Positions 1 through 10,340 of a stretch of 64,000 nt of DNA are shown here, in pieces (position 1 is the stretch's first letter; the number at the start of each line of letters is the position of its first letter). Origin of the DNA: Kistimonas sp964291505 (GTDB lineage: Bacteria > Pseudomonadota > Gammaproteobacteria > Pseudomonadales > Endozoicomonadaceae). A program made the translations under genes and the position numbers. The notes under the pieces are model-generated. The model was not told the DNA's origin. It searched no databases and worked only from the letters and a program-made list of their open reading frames with translations. The DNA lies in the NCBI GenBank assembly GCA_964291505.2, contig OZ220216.1:1054001-1118000 (forward strand). Reading direction: 5' to 3'.

Positions 1-1
1 C

Positions 2-3000
2 TATGTGGCTGGCGAAGATTCGCTGAATTTCACCGACCAGAACGGTATCACCGGTAGCTGGGATGCAACAACAGGTACCCTGACCCTGACCGGCAGCGCG
101 TCCCAGGCAAATTACCAGGCGGCGCTGCGCAGCATCACCTACAGCAACAGCTCGGAAGACCCGGATACCGGCGACCGTGAAGTCAGCTTCACCGTTTCAG
201 ACGGGACGGAGACGACGGGTGCCGTCAGCCGGACGATTCAGGTGGCTTCAGTCAATGATGGCCCTGAACTGGTGAACAATACCCTCACCATCGACGAAGG
301 CGCCACCGAAGTGCTGACCGCGGACAACCTCAGTGCCACGGATCTGGATCATGACGACAGTGGCCTGACCTTTGTGATCAGCAATGTAGAGCATGGTTCA
401 TTCAGCGGAACCGGCGTTACTGACAATGGTGACGGCACCTTCAGTTTCACCCAGCAGCAACTGTTGGATGGTGAAGTCAGCTTTACCCATGATGGCGGGG
501 AAGACCAGCCTTCCTATGACGTGACGGTGACCGATGGTGTGGCCGTGACGGCCAGTGCCGCGGCCACGATCAACTTCACGAATGTGAACGAAGCGCCGGA
601 ACTGGATCCGGTCAATGCTATTGATGTCAGCGTGGCCTACTCCTTCTCCGAGGGTTCCGGCACCAGTGCGTCCGATATCGGCGACGGTGACCAGGCGCTG
701 ACCTTCTCCGGCAGCGCCAGCTGGGGAACCGGGCATGACGGCACCGGCTCCGCCTTTGAGATGGATGGCACGTCTGGGGCCGGGGAAATCAGTGGTCTGG
801 AAACTGGCGGCGCCATGACGGTTTCCGCCTGGGTGAAATTCGACAGTTTCAGCCAGAGCTGGTCACGGGTGTTTGACTTTGGTGACGGCGCCAACAACAA
901 CAATATTTTGCTGGGGCATGCAACCACGACCAATACACTGGGCTTCCATGTGCATGACAGCAGCGGCACCCAGCATTCACTCAATATTGATAATTTCTTT
1001 ACCGCTGGTGAGTGGGTGCATGTTGCGGCGACTATCGACAGCAGCGGTATGTACACCATTTATAAAAATGGTGTGGAAGCAGGGAGCCTGCAAGGTGGTG
1101 TCCCGACGGAGAAAGTGCGTAACAACAACTTTATTGGTAAGAGCAACTGGTCGCAGGACGGTTACATGGACGGCGCCGTGGATGATTTTGCGGTATTCAA
1201 TGAAGCCCTGGACGCCACTCAGATCAGCAACCTCTACCAGGCCAGCCAGCTGGAAGATTTCATTGATGACTTCAGCGTTAACGAGAATGTGGCCAATGGC
1301 ACGGTTGTGGGACAGGTCACGGCGACGGATGTCGATGCCGACGAGACCCTGACCTATTCCTTGCTGGATGATGACAACGGTCGTTTTGCCATCGACAGCA
1401 GCACCGGTGAGATTACCGTTGCGGACGGCAGCCAGCTGGATCATGAGTCAGACACCACCCATAGTGTACGGGTGAAGGTCACGGATTCGGGCGGATTGAC
1501 CAGTGAGCAGGATTACACCATTCAGGTCGGTGATGTGAATGAAGCACCGACGGCTGTCTCGCTGGCGGTGGATGCTGCGGTGGCGCCTTCCGGCGAGATT
1601 TTTGTCTCTGTGCCTTCTGATGTGACTGCGCAGGCCTCCTGGGATTTTGACAACAGTTATGACAGTGAAGCCGGCAGCAACAGCTTCTCCGGTGCTACTC
1701 CGACCTTCGTTGAGGGGCCCAACAACGAGGTGGATAATGCCTTGCATTTTGACGGCAGTAATAGCGCATTTACTGCCAGTCTGGGGATATCGGAATCCTC
1801 TTCTGCCATTGGTCTCTGGTTCCGTACAACGGATTCCGGCACGTTGATGGAAATTACAACCGCCAGTTCGTTAGGCTCCAATGATCGTAATGTATGGATT
1901 GACGACAATGGCAGAATTAACGCCCGTCTCTGGACATCGGGAGGTGATGAAACCATCACCAGTGAGCTTTCAGACACCTTCAATGATGGCGAATGGCATT
2001 ATGTTGTCCATAGCTATGGTGGCGATCATGGTGGTCAGGCGTTGTTTGTTGATGGGCAAAACGTGGCTTCCGGTAATTTTGCTGCATCGGGATTCGACTG
2101 GCAGGATAGCATCCGGCTCGGTAGTTCAGTGAGTACGACGTTTGGCGGCTTTACGGGTGATATCGCCGGATTGCAGGTGTTTGATCAGGCCATTACCGCC
2201 ACTCAGGCTGCAGACATGGTGACTGCTGTGGATGTCGTGCTCAATGAAAACACTACCTCGGCGGTCACCATCGGCACTGTCACCGCGACCGATCCGGATA
2301 CGGACAACGAAGCCTTCAGCCAGCACAGCTTCACCGTGTCAGACGACCGGTTTGAGGTGGTCAACGGTGAACTGCAGTTGAAAGCGAACCAGGTGCTGGA
2401 TCATGAGACCGAAGAGTCTATCTCGGTCACGGTGACGGCGGTTGACGACAATGGCAATGGCCTGTCAGGCGGCGGCCAGACCTTCACGATCCTGGTGCAG
2501 GATGTCAATGACGCTCCGACGGTGGCGGATCAGACCCTGACCATCAATGAGGATGCGTCGCATCAGTTTACGGCGGATGATTTCTCCATTGCGGATCAGG
2601 ATGCCGGGGATACCCATACCGTTACGATCACCGCGATCAATGGCGACGGTACGCTGTACAAGCAGCCAACACCGGATCTGCACTTTGATTTCAGTGATTC
2701 TTCGGATCCTGCCAATGATGCCCGTAACGACATTCACGGTACCCTGCATGGTGTAGAGCAGGCCACAGATGCGGAGCAGGGTGAGGTCATCCAGTTTGAT
2801 GCCAATACCGATTATATCCAGCTGGATCAGGCCTATGACCTGGGGAGTGAGTGGACGATCAGTGTCAGCTTCAATGATCTGTTTCTTGATAACGGGCTAT
2901 GGAATACGCTGTCACGGGGTACGGATCATCAAGTGATCTTCCATAAAGATACAGGCGAGTTGGGTACCTGGGACAATACCGGCGGAACCGGTTTTAATGG

Positions 3001-6000
3001 TTCCGGTTACTTTGCCAGTTCCATTGGTGATGGCTGGCATGACCTGGTGGCAGTCGGAGAAAATGGCACGACAACATTCTATATTGATGGCGTTGAGGTC
3101 GGCACCAGTGATTTTCAGGCGACTGATACTATTACGTCGGTAGGTAACTACCTAAGTCACAGCCAGCCCTTTGCCGCCCAGCTGGATGACTTCCAGATCG
3201 TGAATGAAGCGCTGGCGCCCAGTCCCGTGGAAGGGCAGCCGTTCGGTACCACCGCAGTGTCTGCCAATGACACCTTCACCACTGACGAACTGCAGGAACT
3301 GGTCTTCGTGCCGGATGCCCATGCCAGTGGTGACGGTTATGCTTCTGTCGAATTCAAGGCAACCGACAACAATGGACTGGAAAGTTCTGTTCAGACACTG
3401 ACCTTTGATGTCACACCGGTCACAGATGCGCCAACTATTACGCTGAATAACGAGGTGTACAGTGATCTGGCGCTGGATACGGAGCTGGTAACCAGTGGTG
3501 ATCTGTCATCATCAACAGGTTGGGATCTGAGTGGTAATGTGGGTATTGCCAGTGGCCGGATGACATTCAGCAGTGGCGATGCACCGGTAACCGGTGTGGC
3601 GGAGCAAACCTTTGCCATCCACCCTGATGTCAGCTACTCACTGAGCCTGGGCTTTGCCAGTGCTAACACGAATCCAGTTTCCGGGCGCATAGAGATCATT
3701 GATGCCGATTCCGGCACCGTGTTGGCCAGTCAGGATGTGAATCCGAATAGTCAAACGTATCAAACACTGAATATGAACTTTACCGGTATAGCGGCCGGCA
3801 ATGCGATTCTTCGCGTCACTGATACATCTTCGACCAGTGCCTCCCGTGACCTGTGGGTGGATAATGTTTCAATCCAGGCCAGCAGTGCCGACAATGGCCA
3901 TATTCCCACGGGGGTTGGTGTCTTTGGTCAGGAAGATCAGGCAATAGCCGTTGATCTGGATGTGGCGACGCCGGACAGTGACGGCTCGGAAACCCTGGCC
4001 ATTGAGCTGACCGGTATCCCAGCAGATGTCGTGCTGACGGATGGTACCAATACCGTGACTTCAACCGGTGAGGCGTTGGATGTGTCCGGCTGGGATCTGG
4101 GCAGTCTGACGCTGACTGCACCGGAGAGCAATACCGACTTCACGATGACGGTTACCGCCACCACGACGGAGACGGCAACCGGTGCAACGGAGGTCACTGC
4201 CCAGGCGATTAATGTGCATATCCAGCCGGATCAAGATCCTGATATTGACGGGGAGCTGAACATTGTTGCCCCGGATGACCTGATCACCCACACCGTGACC
4301 GAGGCATTCCTGCTGTCCAACGCCAGCGATGCCCAGGGCGATGCGCTCAGTGTGCAGGATGTCAGCATCGATGGCGTCAGCGCCCACCGGCATGATTTCC
4401 AGGCCAGCTTCTCGGCCGGTACCGGCGGTAGTGTATCGGTCAGCGGCGATACGCTGACATTGACGTCTGGTACGGAAGAGAACGTGGTGCTGATTGATAC
4501 CACCGGCGGTGGAACCCGTGGTTCCGATTTGCATCTGGATTTTACTGTGGCGCCGACGGACGGCCATACCACCCGTAATAACTTCATTGTCTTTGATTAT
4601 GTGGACGCGAATAACTACAAGGCGATCGGTAGCTATGACGGTGATGGTACGGCCCACTGGGTGGTTGAACAGTGGACGAATGGTTCCAATACGCGACTGT
4701 CCGAGTTTGACAGTAATAATAATTCCAACATCAATACCGGGCGTCATTACGAAGTGGATATCATTGATAATCGGGTCAGCCTGACGGTCGATGGTGTGGA
4801 AAAGATCGCCCATCAGTTCAGTGAAAATATCAGCGATGGCGAAATTGGCGCCATGAACCGTGGTAATGCTGTTTCCACCTACACGCTCAACGGCGCGGAC
4901 TGGGATATCTATCCCGATAATGAACACACCGTCTATGACAATAATGATGGCACCTGGACGATTCACACCAGTGATGAACTCAGTGGTGACCTGACCCTGG
5001 ACTACAATGTCAGTGACGGAACCCACACAACGGCAGCGAGTGCAACCGTTGAGTTAGACCATGCGGTGGACGCCAGCATTGAACTGTCTGCTGCCACCGG
5101 ACTCAGTGATGATGTGCTGCCTGTGGAAACAACGGCAGCCGGTGACACCCTCACCGTGACCAGCGTTAACGGCCAGACGGTGGCCGCCTCCGGCACCACC
5201 AGTATTGCCGGGGAATACGGCACGCTGGACATCGCCGCCGACGGCAGCTGGAACTACAACCTTGATCCTGACTTCGCCAGTGTGGACCTGGAAAGCAATC
5301 TGATGGCTCGCTGGACCTTTGATGAGGGAACCGGCACCTCGGCGGCGGATAGCTCAACGGTAGATAGCATCGCGGATAACGGTACGCTGAGTAACGGTGC
5401 TGCGTTTATCAGTGACGGTGTCAGTGGAGGTGCCGTGTCGTTTGACGGGGTCAATGACCGTGTCAGCATAGGGAACTCTACTGAGATCAATACCTACAGT
5501 GGTGATATCGCTGAGCGTACCATCAGCCTCTCGTTCCGGATTGATCCGGCCAATGACCTCAGTGGTACCCAGATCTTGTTTGAAGAAGGCGGGGGTACAA
5601 ATGGCCTGAATATTTATATTAATAATGGCGACCTCTATGTTGGTGCATGGAGTGAATCAGACAGCTGGAATGGCGCCTTTATAGGCACCAGCCTGGATAA
5701 CCTTGAGGCAGGCTGGCACAGCGTCACCATGGTGCTGGATGCGTCTGGTTCGACGGCCAGTGCGCGAACGGTGACAGGGTATCTGGATGGTGTGGACTTT
5801 GGTTCGCAATCTGGAGCGGTGCCCGTTAGTGCGCACGGCGGTAACATCGGTTTTGGGTTTATGAATAATGGCTCGAAGATTCATACCGGTGATCTTAGTG
5901 GTACTGCAGGCCATTACTTTAATGGCGATATCGATGAGGCAAGCCTCTATAACCGGGCGTTAACCGATGCGGAAGTGAAAGTGTTGGGCGGTATGGACCA

Positions 6001-6577
6001 AACGGAAACCTTCACCTATGAAGTGTCGGATGGTTCAAACACCAGCACGGCATCACTGGACATTGATGTGCTGCACACCCTGGACAGTGCTGGCGGGATT
6101 GATGGCACCGTCAGCGCTGAAACCCTCACGGGTACGGCCTACGGAGAACAGATTGACGGCATGGCCGGTGATGACACCCTGCTGGGGCTGGATGGTGATG
6201 ACTTCATGATCGGCGGTGCCGGCAATGATACCCTGACCGGCGGCGCGGGCTCCGATACCTTTGTGTGGATTGCCGGTGATGAAGGGACCTCGTCTACCAT
6301 TGCCGTGGATACCATTACCGATTTCGATGCCAGTGTCAGTGGCGATGCCATCGACCTGAGTCAGTTGCTGTCGAGCGGTACACCGGAAACCATTGACCAG
6401 TTCCTGGATGTGGCAGTGGTCAATGGCAGTACCGAGATCAGTATTCATCCGACAGGCGAGGGCGGGGATGTGACCCAGAAGATTGTCCTGCAGGATGTTG
6501 ATCTGTCCAGCCTGGGCGATAACAACGCCATCCTGAATACCCTGTTGCAGAACGGCAACCTGCATCTGGATGGGTGA
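2..6577 (+). CDS. Giant RTX adhesin with LamG-like and cadherin-like domains (5' end outside window)
   Basis: The reading frame is open from the first bases, so the start lies upstream; about 2190 residues are visible. The protein is Asp/Gly/Thr-rich and almost Cys-free, as in exported beta-rich adhesins. Cadherin/VCBS-like repeats (VNEAP and VNDAP linkers) alternate with concanavalin-like LamG jelly rolls at roughly residues 210-410, 545-740, 890-1075 and 1763-1996; a further jelly-roll-like segment lies near 1480-1640. The C-terminus has RTX calcium-binding nonapeptides (GDDTLLG, GNDTLTGG) near residues 2043-2089, then the TDFD..GDAIDLS pattern of type I secretion targets. By family knowledge such proteins leave through a TolC/ABC/MFP system and bind surfaces or glycans; no transporter genes are in view. 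The RTX/T1SS end is certain, the ligand unknown. Confidence 0.9.
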   Translation, partial: YVAGEDSLNFTDQNGITGSWDATTGTLTLTGSASQANYQAALRSITYSNSSEDPDTGDREVSFTVSDGTETTGAVSRTIQVASVNDGPELVNNTLTIDEGATEVLTADNLSATDLDHDDSGLTFVISNVEHGSFSGTGVTDNGDGTFSFTQQQLLDGEVSFTHDGGEDQPSYDVTVTDGVAVTASAAATINFTNVNEAPELDPVNAIDVSVAYSFSEGSGTSASDIGDGDQALTFSGSASWGTGHDGTGSAFEMDGTSGAGEISGLETGGAMTVSAWVKFDSFSQSWSRVFDFGDGANNNNILLGHATTTNTLGFHVHDSSGTQHSLNIDNFFTAGEWVHVAATIDSSGMYTIYKNGVEAGSLQGGVPTEKVRNNNFIGKSNWSQDGYMDGAVDDFAVFNEALDATQISNLYQASQLEDFIDDFSVNENVANGTVVGQVTATDVDADETLTYSLLDDDNGRFAIDSSTGEITVADGSQLDHESDTTHSVRVKVTDSGGLTSEQDYTIQVGDVNEAPTAVSLAVDAAVAPSGEIFVSVPSDVTAQASWDFDNSYDSEAGSNSFSGATPTFVEGPNNEVDNALHFDGSNSAFTASLGISESSSAIGLWFRTTDSGTLMEITTASSLGSNDRNVWIDDNGRINARLWTSGGDETITSELSDTFNDGEWHYVVHSYGGDHGGQALFVDGQNVASGNFAASGFDWQDSIRLGSSVSTTFGGFTGDIAGLQVFDQAITATQAADMVTAVDVVLNENTTSAVTIGTVTATDPDTDNEAFSQHSFTVSDDRFEVVNGELQLKANQVLDHETEESISVTVTAVDDNGNGLSGGGQTFTILVQDVNDAPTVADQTLTINEDASHQFTADDFSIADQDAGDTHTVTITAINGDGTLYKQPTPDLHFDFSDSSDPANDARNDIHGTLHGVEQATDAEQGEVIQFDANTDYIQLDQAYDLGSEWTISVSFNDLFLDNGLWNTLSRGTDHQVIFHKDTGELGTWDNTGGTGFNGSGYFASSIGDGWHDLVAVGENGTTTFYIDGVEVGTSDFQATDTITSVGNYLSHSQPFAAQLDDFQIVNEALAPSPVEGQPFGTTAVSANDTFTTDELQELVFVPDAHASGDGYASVEFKATDNNGLESSVQTLTFDVTPVTDAPTITLNNEVYSDLALDTELVTSGDLSSSTGWDLSGNVGIASGRMTFSSGDAPVTGVAEQTFAIHPDVSYSLSLGFASANTNPVSGRIEIIDADSGTVLASQDVNPNSQTYQTLNMNFTGIAAGNAILRVTDTSSTSASRDLWVDNVSIQASSADNGHIPTGVGVFGQEDQAIAVDLDVATPDSDGSETLAIELTGIPADVVLTDGTNTVTSTGEALDVSGWDLGSLTLTAPESNTDFTMTVTATTTETATGATEVTAQAINVHIQPDQDPDIDGELNIVAPDDLITHTVTEAFLLSNASDAQGDALSVQDVSIDGVSAHRHDFQASFSAGTGGSVSVSGDTLTLTSGTEENVVLIDTTGGGTRGSDLHLDFTVAPTDGHTTRNNFIVFDYVDANNYKAIGSYDGDGTAHWVVEQWTNGSNTRLSEFDSNNNSNINTGRHYEVDIIDNRVSLTVDGVEKIAHQFSENISDGEIGAMNRGNAVSTYTLNGADWDIYPDNEHTVYDNNDGTWTIHTSDELSGDLTLDYNVSDGTHTTAASATVELDHAVDASIELSAATGLSDDVLPVETTAAGDTLTVTSVNGQTVAASGTTSIAGEYGTLDIAADGSWNYNLDPDFASVDLESNLMARWTFDEGTGTSAADSSTVDSIADNGTLSNGAAFISDGVSGGAVSFDGVNDRVSIGNSTEINTYSGDIAERTISLSFRIDPANDLSGTQILFEEGGGTNGLNIYINNGDLYVGAWSESDSWNGAFIGTSLDNLEAGWHSVTMVLDASGSTASARTVTGYLDGVDFGSQSGAVPVSAHGGNIGFGFMNNGSKIHTGDLSGTAGHYFNGDIDEASLYNRALTDAEVKVLGGMDQTETFTYEVSDGSNTSTASLDIDVLHTLDSAGGIDGTVSAETLTGTAYGEQIDGMAGDDTLLGLDGDDFMIGGAGNDTLTGGAGSDTFVWIAGDEGTSSTIAVDTITDFDASVSGDAIDLSQLLSSGTPETIDQFLDVAVVNGSTEISIHPTGEGGDVTQKIVLQDVDLSSLGDNNAILNTLLQNGNLHLDG

Positions 6578-6586
6578 CCTGCTCAA

Positions 6587-6619
6587 TAGCCGGTTTGTTA
6601 TTTTATGACAAACCGGCTA
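6587..6619. terminator. Stem-loop between convergent genes
   Basis: A 12-bp inverted repeat (TAGCCGGTTTGT and its complement) surrounds a 9-nt loop just after the RTX stop codon and before the end of the convergent AraC gene. There is no strong T-run on either side, so a bidirectional terminator is likely but not certain. Confidence 0.6.
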
Positions 6620-6625
6620 ATCGTT

Positions 6626-7693
6626 TCAGGCTGGCGTTTCTTCCGGTCGGTTCGTTTTTGCTGATACTTTTCTTGCAGCGGCGCGTTCGCGCTTTTTGCT
6701 GCGCCGGTATTCAATGGGTGTCAGGCCGGTCCAGCGCTTGAAGGCCCGGTAGAAGGTGCTGGGTTCGGAAAACCCGGTCAGGTAGACAATCTCGTCAATG
6801 GATTCATCCGTTCGTGCCAGCAACCGCCGGGCCAGGTTGCTCCGGTAACCGGCCAGCAACTGGTTGAAACTGGTTTCCGCTTCCGCCAGTCGGCTTCGCA
6901 ATGTTCTGGCAGTAATCTCCAGTCGTTCCGCTACGGATTCCAGACTGACCTGGCCTGAGTCCAGCAGTTCGGCGATGACCCGGGTGACCGCCATGACCAC
7001 ATCCTGCTTCTCCAGCCGGGCCATCTGCTCGGAGGCTACCTGCTCGTGGGCGCGCATCAGCTCCGGTTCGGCATGCAGGGAACGATAACCGAGAACGGCG
7101 GGATCAAAGACCAGTTCATCCGCCTCACCACCGAAGCTAACCGGGCAACCGAACACCCGCTGGTATTCGCTGTGATCTCCTACACCCTCATGGGAGAAGG
7201 TGATGGCTAAGGGTTTGAACGCGCCGTCTGTGACATGCTGAAAAAAACGGATCACACCCAGCATGATGCTGTCGCTCAGGTGCCGGATGCTGACGGCATC
7301 GCCGGTGGAGGGCGCTACGATCAGCGCACAGCGATCTTCGGTTATTTCCAGCCGGCCGCTGATGGCATCACTCAGCAGACGCTGGTAGCGCAGTGCCCGT
7401 TGCAGCCCTTCCTCAAAGGTATGGCTACTCAGGAACAGGTATTCCAGCACCTGACCACGAAACAACGGAGTATGTTCGCCCAGGTGCAGGCCGATCAACG
7501 GATCCTGGGTGACCTCTTCGCAGGCCTGCCAGAACAGGGTTTGTGCATGATGGGGGGTACGGGTGCGCTGGTCGGCCAGAAGTTGCGCCGTGATATTGCA
7601 GCGTCGGTAGATAGGGGTGGGATCAATCCCGGCATTCATGAAGGCCTGGTGTGCCATCCGTACCAGGATACCTGCGTCTTTTAATTCGCTCAT
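6626..7693 (-). CDS. AraC-family transcriptional regulator
   Basis: This 355-residue protein has the two-part layout of the arabinose-binding-domain AraC subfamily (OruR/ArgR-like). An N-terminal ligand-sensing domain spans about residues 20-215. A C-terminal double helix-turn-helix spans about 240-335; its last part reads GFSEPSTFYRAFKRWTGLTP, the signature of AraC HTH regions. A basic tail follows. It is transcribed divergently from the MaoC-like gene across 260 bp, so it may regulate that gene, as is common for this arrangement. The effector molecule cannot be told from sequence. Confidence 0.9.
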   Translation of the reverse strand: MSELKDAGILVRMAHQAFMNAGIDPTPIYRRCNITAQLLADQRTRTPHHAQTLFWQACEEVTQDPLIGLHLGEHTPLFRGQVLEYLFLSSHTFEEGLQRALRYQRLLSDAISGRLEITEDRCALIVAPSTGDAVSIRHLSDSIMLGVIRFFQHVTDGAFKPLAITFSHEGVGDHSEYQRVFGCPVSFGGEADELVFDPAVLGYRSLHAEPELMRAHEQVASEQMARLEKQDVVMAVTRVIAELLDSGQVSLESVAERLEITARTLRSRLAEAETSFNQLLAGYRSNLARRLLARTDESIDEIVYLTGFSEPSTFYRAFKRWTGLTPIEYRRSKKRERAAARKVSAKTNRPEETPA

Positions 7694-7953
7694 GTTACTG
7701 CCCGGCTTCTGTTGTTATTCCGTCAGTCCTTTGCGGCGGCTGTTATTGGCAGCACCTTGGCTGTACGGGGTGTTATTGCCTGATCGTGCCGTATTCGTTT
7801 CGCTATCTTAGAGAGGATTGGGGGGGATGACAATCGGTTAGGTCTGACGTCATTGGCAATCGGGCAGGGATACCGTGGTGAATCAGCCAATGCGACGGTA
7901 CCGGTGCGTGTAAGAATCGAGGACTTGTAAGTCCCAGACAGCGGTTATCCATC

Positions 7954-8802
7954 ATGCAGGCAGACACGTTATCGTCCATTCCGTCCCTGTGGCGTCTCTA
8001 TGCGGGCGCAGCCGTCAAGCGCGGACGTCCGGCAGGTGATTCGCTGCCTGCTTTGTCTGTCAGCGTCGCCGGTGTGCGTGCTGATCGCAGCCAGGTGCAG
8101 GCGTATAACCGGGTCTGCGGGTTTGAACAGCAGGAAACGCTGGCGTCGACGTTTCTGCATATTCTGTCCTTTCCGTTGCAGATGCATCTGTTGGTTCACA
8201 ATGCCATGCCAGTGGCGCCCATGGGGCTGGTGCATGTTCGCAACCGGATTCGCCAGTACCGGCCGGTCGGACAAGAGGAGCTGTTGTGGATTGACTGTAC
8301 CGTCGGTGAAACCCGCCGGGTGGATACCGGGCTGGAGTTTGACTTCAATACCCGCATAGAAGCGAACGGGGAGCCTGTGTGGGAAAGTGTGAGTACGACA
8401 CTCTCTCGAATGCCGGGGAAGGCTGCGGGTAACAAGCCACGGCGTCAGGATCAAACGCCGCCCGAGCCGGATGAAACCTGGTCGTTGCCGCCAGACTTAG
8501 GGCGCCGGTACGGGGCGGTTTCCGGGGATCGTAACCCGATCCATCTTTACCCGTTTACGGCGAAACTGTTTGGTTTTCGGCGTCCAATTGCCCACGGTAT
8601 GTGGTCCAAGGCCCGTTGCCTGGCGGCACTGGCGTCCACCATCGGGAATAAGCCGTTTTCGGTCGATGTGCGGTTTAAAACCCCGGTCTACTTACCGTCG
8701 GATGTGTGTTTCAGTAGGCAACAGGTTGAATCGGGTGTTTATTTCCAACTGTATTCAACGGGTGGACGACCGCATCTCACCGGTGAGATTGCCTGGCTCT
8801 GA
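7954..8802 (+). CDS. MaoC-like dehydratase/hydratase domain protein
   Basis: This 282-residue protein has a C-terminal hot-dog fold hydratase region. The segment SGDRNPIHLYP near residue 190, followed by the GFRRPIAHGMWSKA motif, matches the (R)-specific enoyl-CoA hydratase/MaoC active site, with Asp and His in D..NPIH. The N-terminal half is probably the degenerate partner of a double hot-dog. Expected role: hydration or dehydration of acyl-thioesters in the cytoplasm. It lies divergent from the AraC regulator and 60 bp before tadA. The exact substrate is unknown. Confidence 0.85.
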   Translation: MQADTLSSIPSLWRLYAGAAVKRGRPAGDSLPALSVSVAGVRADRSQVQAYNRVCGFEQQETLASTFLHILSFPLQMHLLVHNAMPVAPMGLVHVRNRIRQYRPVGQEELLWIDCTVGETRRVDTGLEFDFNTRIEANGEPVWESVSTTLSRMPGKAAGNKPRRQDQTPPEPDETWSLPPDLGRRYGAVSGDRNPIHLYPFTAKLFGFRRPIAHGMWSKARCLAALASTIGNKPFSVDVRFKTPVYLPSDVCFSRQQVESGVYFQLYSTGGRPHLTGEIAWL

Positions 8803-8862
8803 CGTTGTTTCATTGAACCGTGCCGCTATAATCCCGCCCTTTTAGATGATGGCAGTAGTTTA

Positions 8863-9360
8863 ATGCAGGCGAATCAGGAAACCGATCAGCATTGGATGCA
8901 GGAAGCCTTGCGCCTGGCGCGGCTGGGCGCAGCCCTGAACGAGGTGCCGGTGGGCGCTATCGTCGTGCATGAGAACCGCATCGTCGGTCGGGGTTACAAC
9001 AGCCCGATCAGCCGGGTCGACCCGGTCGCCCATGCCGAGATCCAGGCGCTGCGCGATGCCGCAGTAACCCTCAACAATTACCGGCTGGTGGACTGTGATC
9101 TCTACGTCACCCTGGAACCTTGTACCATGTGTGCCGGTGCCATCGTCCACAGCCGGATTCGCAGGCTGGTGTATGGTGCCACCGAACCCAAGGCCGGTGC
9201 CGTGGTCAGCCAGGCGAACCTGTTGGACATGCCCTGGCTGAATCACGTGGTGGCTGTTACCGGCGGTGTGCTGGAAAGGGAATGTTCACAGTTACTATCC
9301 GACTTTTTCCGCCGACGTCGCTTGGAGAAAAAACAGGCTAAACAGTCGGGCTGTTGTTAG
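8863..9360 (+). CDS. tadA: tRNA-specific adenosine deaminase
   Basis: TadA deaminates adenosine 34 of tRNA-Arg(ACG) to inosine. The zinc-deaminase signature is complete: H57-A58-E59, with Glu59 as proton shuttle, and P86-C87-x-x-C90. The length of 165 residues is normal. It lies directly before a convergent lytic transglycosylase gene whose stop is 1 nt away, and purL follows; this tadA-mltF-purL order is familiar from Pseudomonas-like genomes. Confidence 0.97.
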   Translation: MQANQETDQHWMQEALRLARLGAALNEVPVGAIVVHENRIVGRGYNSPISRVDPVAHAEIQALRDAAVTLNNYRLVDCDLYVTLEPCTMCAGAIVHSRIRRLVYGATEPKAGAVVSQANLLDMPWLNHVVAVTGGVLERECSQLLSDFFRRRRLEKKQAKQSGCC

Positions 9361-9361
9361 C

Positions 9362-10219
9362 TCAGTCTGATTGCGCCAGTATCTGCGGCTGTTGCAGGTG
9401 CTGGTAAAACAGGCGGATATTCTCCACATAACGCACGGGTTCTGATCCGCGGGCATAGCCGTACCGTGTCTGGCGGTACCACCAGGATTGCTCCAGCAGG
9501 AGCAGGTGGAAGCGGAGGTCATGCCATTTGTCCGGATTGCCGCCAGCCTGGAGGGTAAGGTCCCGGGCATCATACACATGGCCCATGCCGACGTTATAGG
9601 CAGCCAGCGCAATCCAGGTGCGATCAGGTTCCCGGATTGATCCAGGCAATCGGTCATGGATCCGGTTCAGGTACCGGGCACCACCGCGCACACTCTGCTC
9701 CACATCCAGCCGGTTTCTAACACCAACCTCCCGGGCTGTGGTGAGTGTCAGCATCATCATGCCCCTAACCCCCGTGGGTGACCTTGCCCTGGGCGACCAG
9801 TGGGATTCCTGGTAGCTGATGGCAGCCAGCAGGCGCCAGTCGATCTGGTGCGATTCGGCAATGCGACGAAACAGTGCCTCATACCGTGGCAGTCGTTGTG
9901 CAATATGGGTATTGATGCTGACGTTTTCGGCGGCAGACAGGGCGACGGGAAAGACATCCAGCGGTGGATCAAAGAGTGGCGCGGCCTGACGGTTGTTCAG
10001 GTAATAAGCCCAGCTCTGCTGCCGGTAGAAGCGATTGCTATCACGGGCATGTTGAGGTGATCCGGTTTGTTGGTCCGCCACCATGGCGGGCAGGGTATCA
10101 GGGCAGACACTCCCCGAGTCTGGCGGACGGTCACAGCCTGCCAGCAGCAATACACTGATGATCCGGCAGGATACCAGGGGATGCCGGGGGGTGATGTATG
10201 GAAGGCGTATCATTCTCAA
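9362..10219 (-). CDS. Membrane-bound lytic murein transglycosylase, MltF type, lacking the solute-binding domain
   Basis: This 285-residue lipoprotein has the lipobox LLLAGC with Cys29 as acylation site, so it should sit in the outer membrane facing the periplasm. The transglycosylase domain starts near residue 115: WRLLAAISYQESHWSP holds catalytic Glu138, followed by TGVRGMMMLT and ALAAYNVGMGH, very close to the C-terminal half of MltF. MltF proteins are usually about 450-500 residues, with an ABC-type amino-acid-binding domain between the lipid anchor and the catalytic domain. Here only about 80 residues separate them, so the regulatory domain is missing. The linkage to tadA and purL matches the usual mltF locus, so this is probably mltF after internal deletion. 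Confidence 0.88.
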   Translation of the reverse strand: MRMIRLPYITPRHPLVSCRIISVLLLAGCDRPPDSGSVCPDTLPAMVADQQTGSPQHARDSNRFYRQQSWAYYLNNRQAAPLFDPPLDVFPVALSAAENVSINTHIAQRLPRYEALFRRIAESHQIDWRLLAAISYQESHWSPRARSPTGVRGMMMLTLTTAREVGVRNRLDVEQSVRGGARYLNRIHDRLPGSIREPDRTWIALAAYNVGMGHVYDARDLTLQAGGNPDKWHDLRFHLLLLEQSWWYRQTRYGYARGSEPVRYVENIRLFYQHLQQPQILAQSD

Positions 10220-10340
10220 TAAGATAACGGGTACTCCTTCATGGCGATGATCTGCTCAGACGGGTCGGTCAATAACGGGCTGTGTGAACGAAAATCGGGT
10301 AATGGCGTCAAAGAGAGTGAAACAGGGGTTTGCCGGGTGG

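Noticed and set aside
4061..5026. 321-codon minus-strand ORF
   Set aside because: Antisense shadow of the RTX adhesin; GC-biased codon use leaves the opposite frame open.
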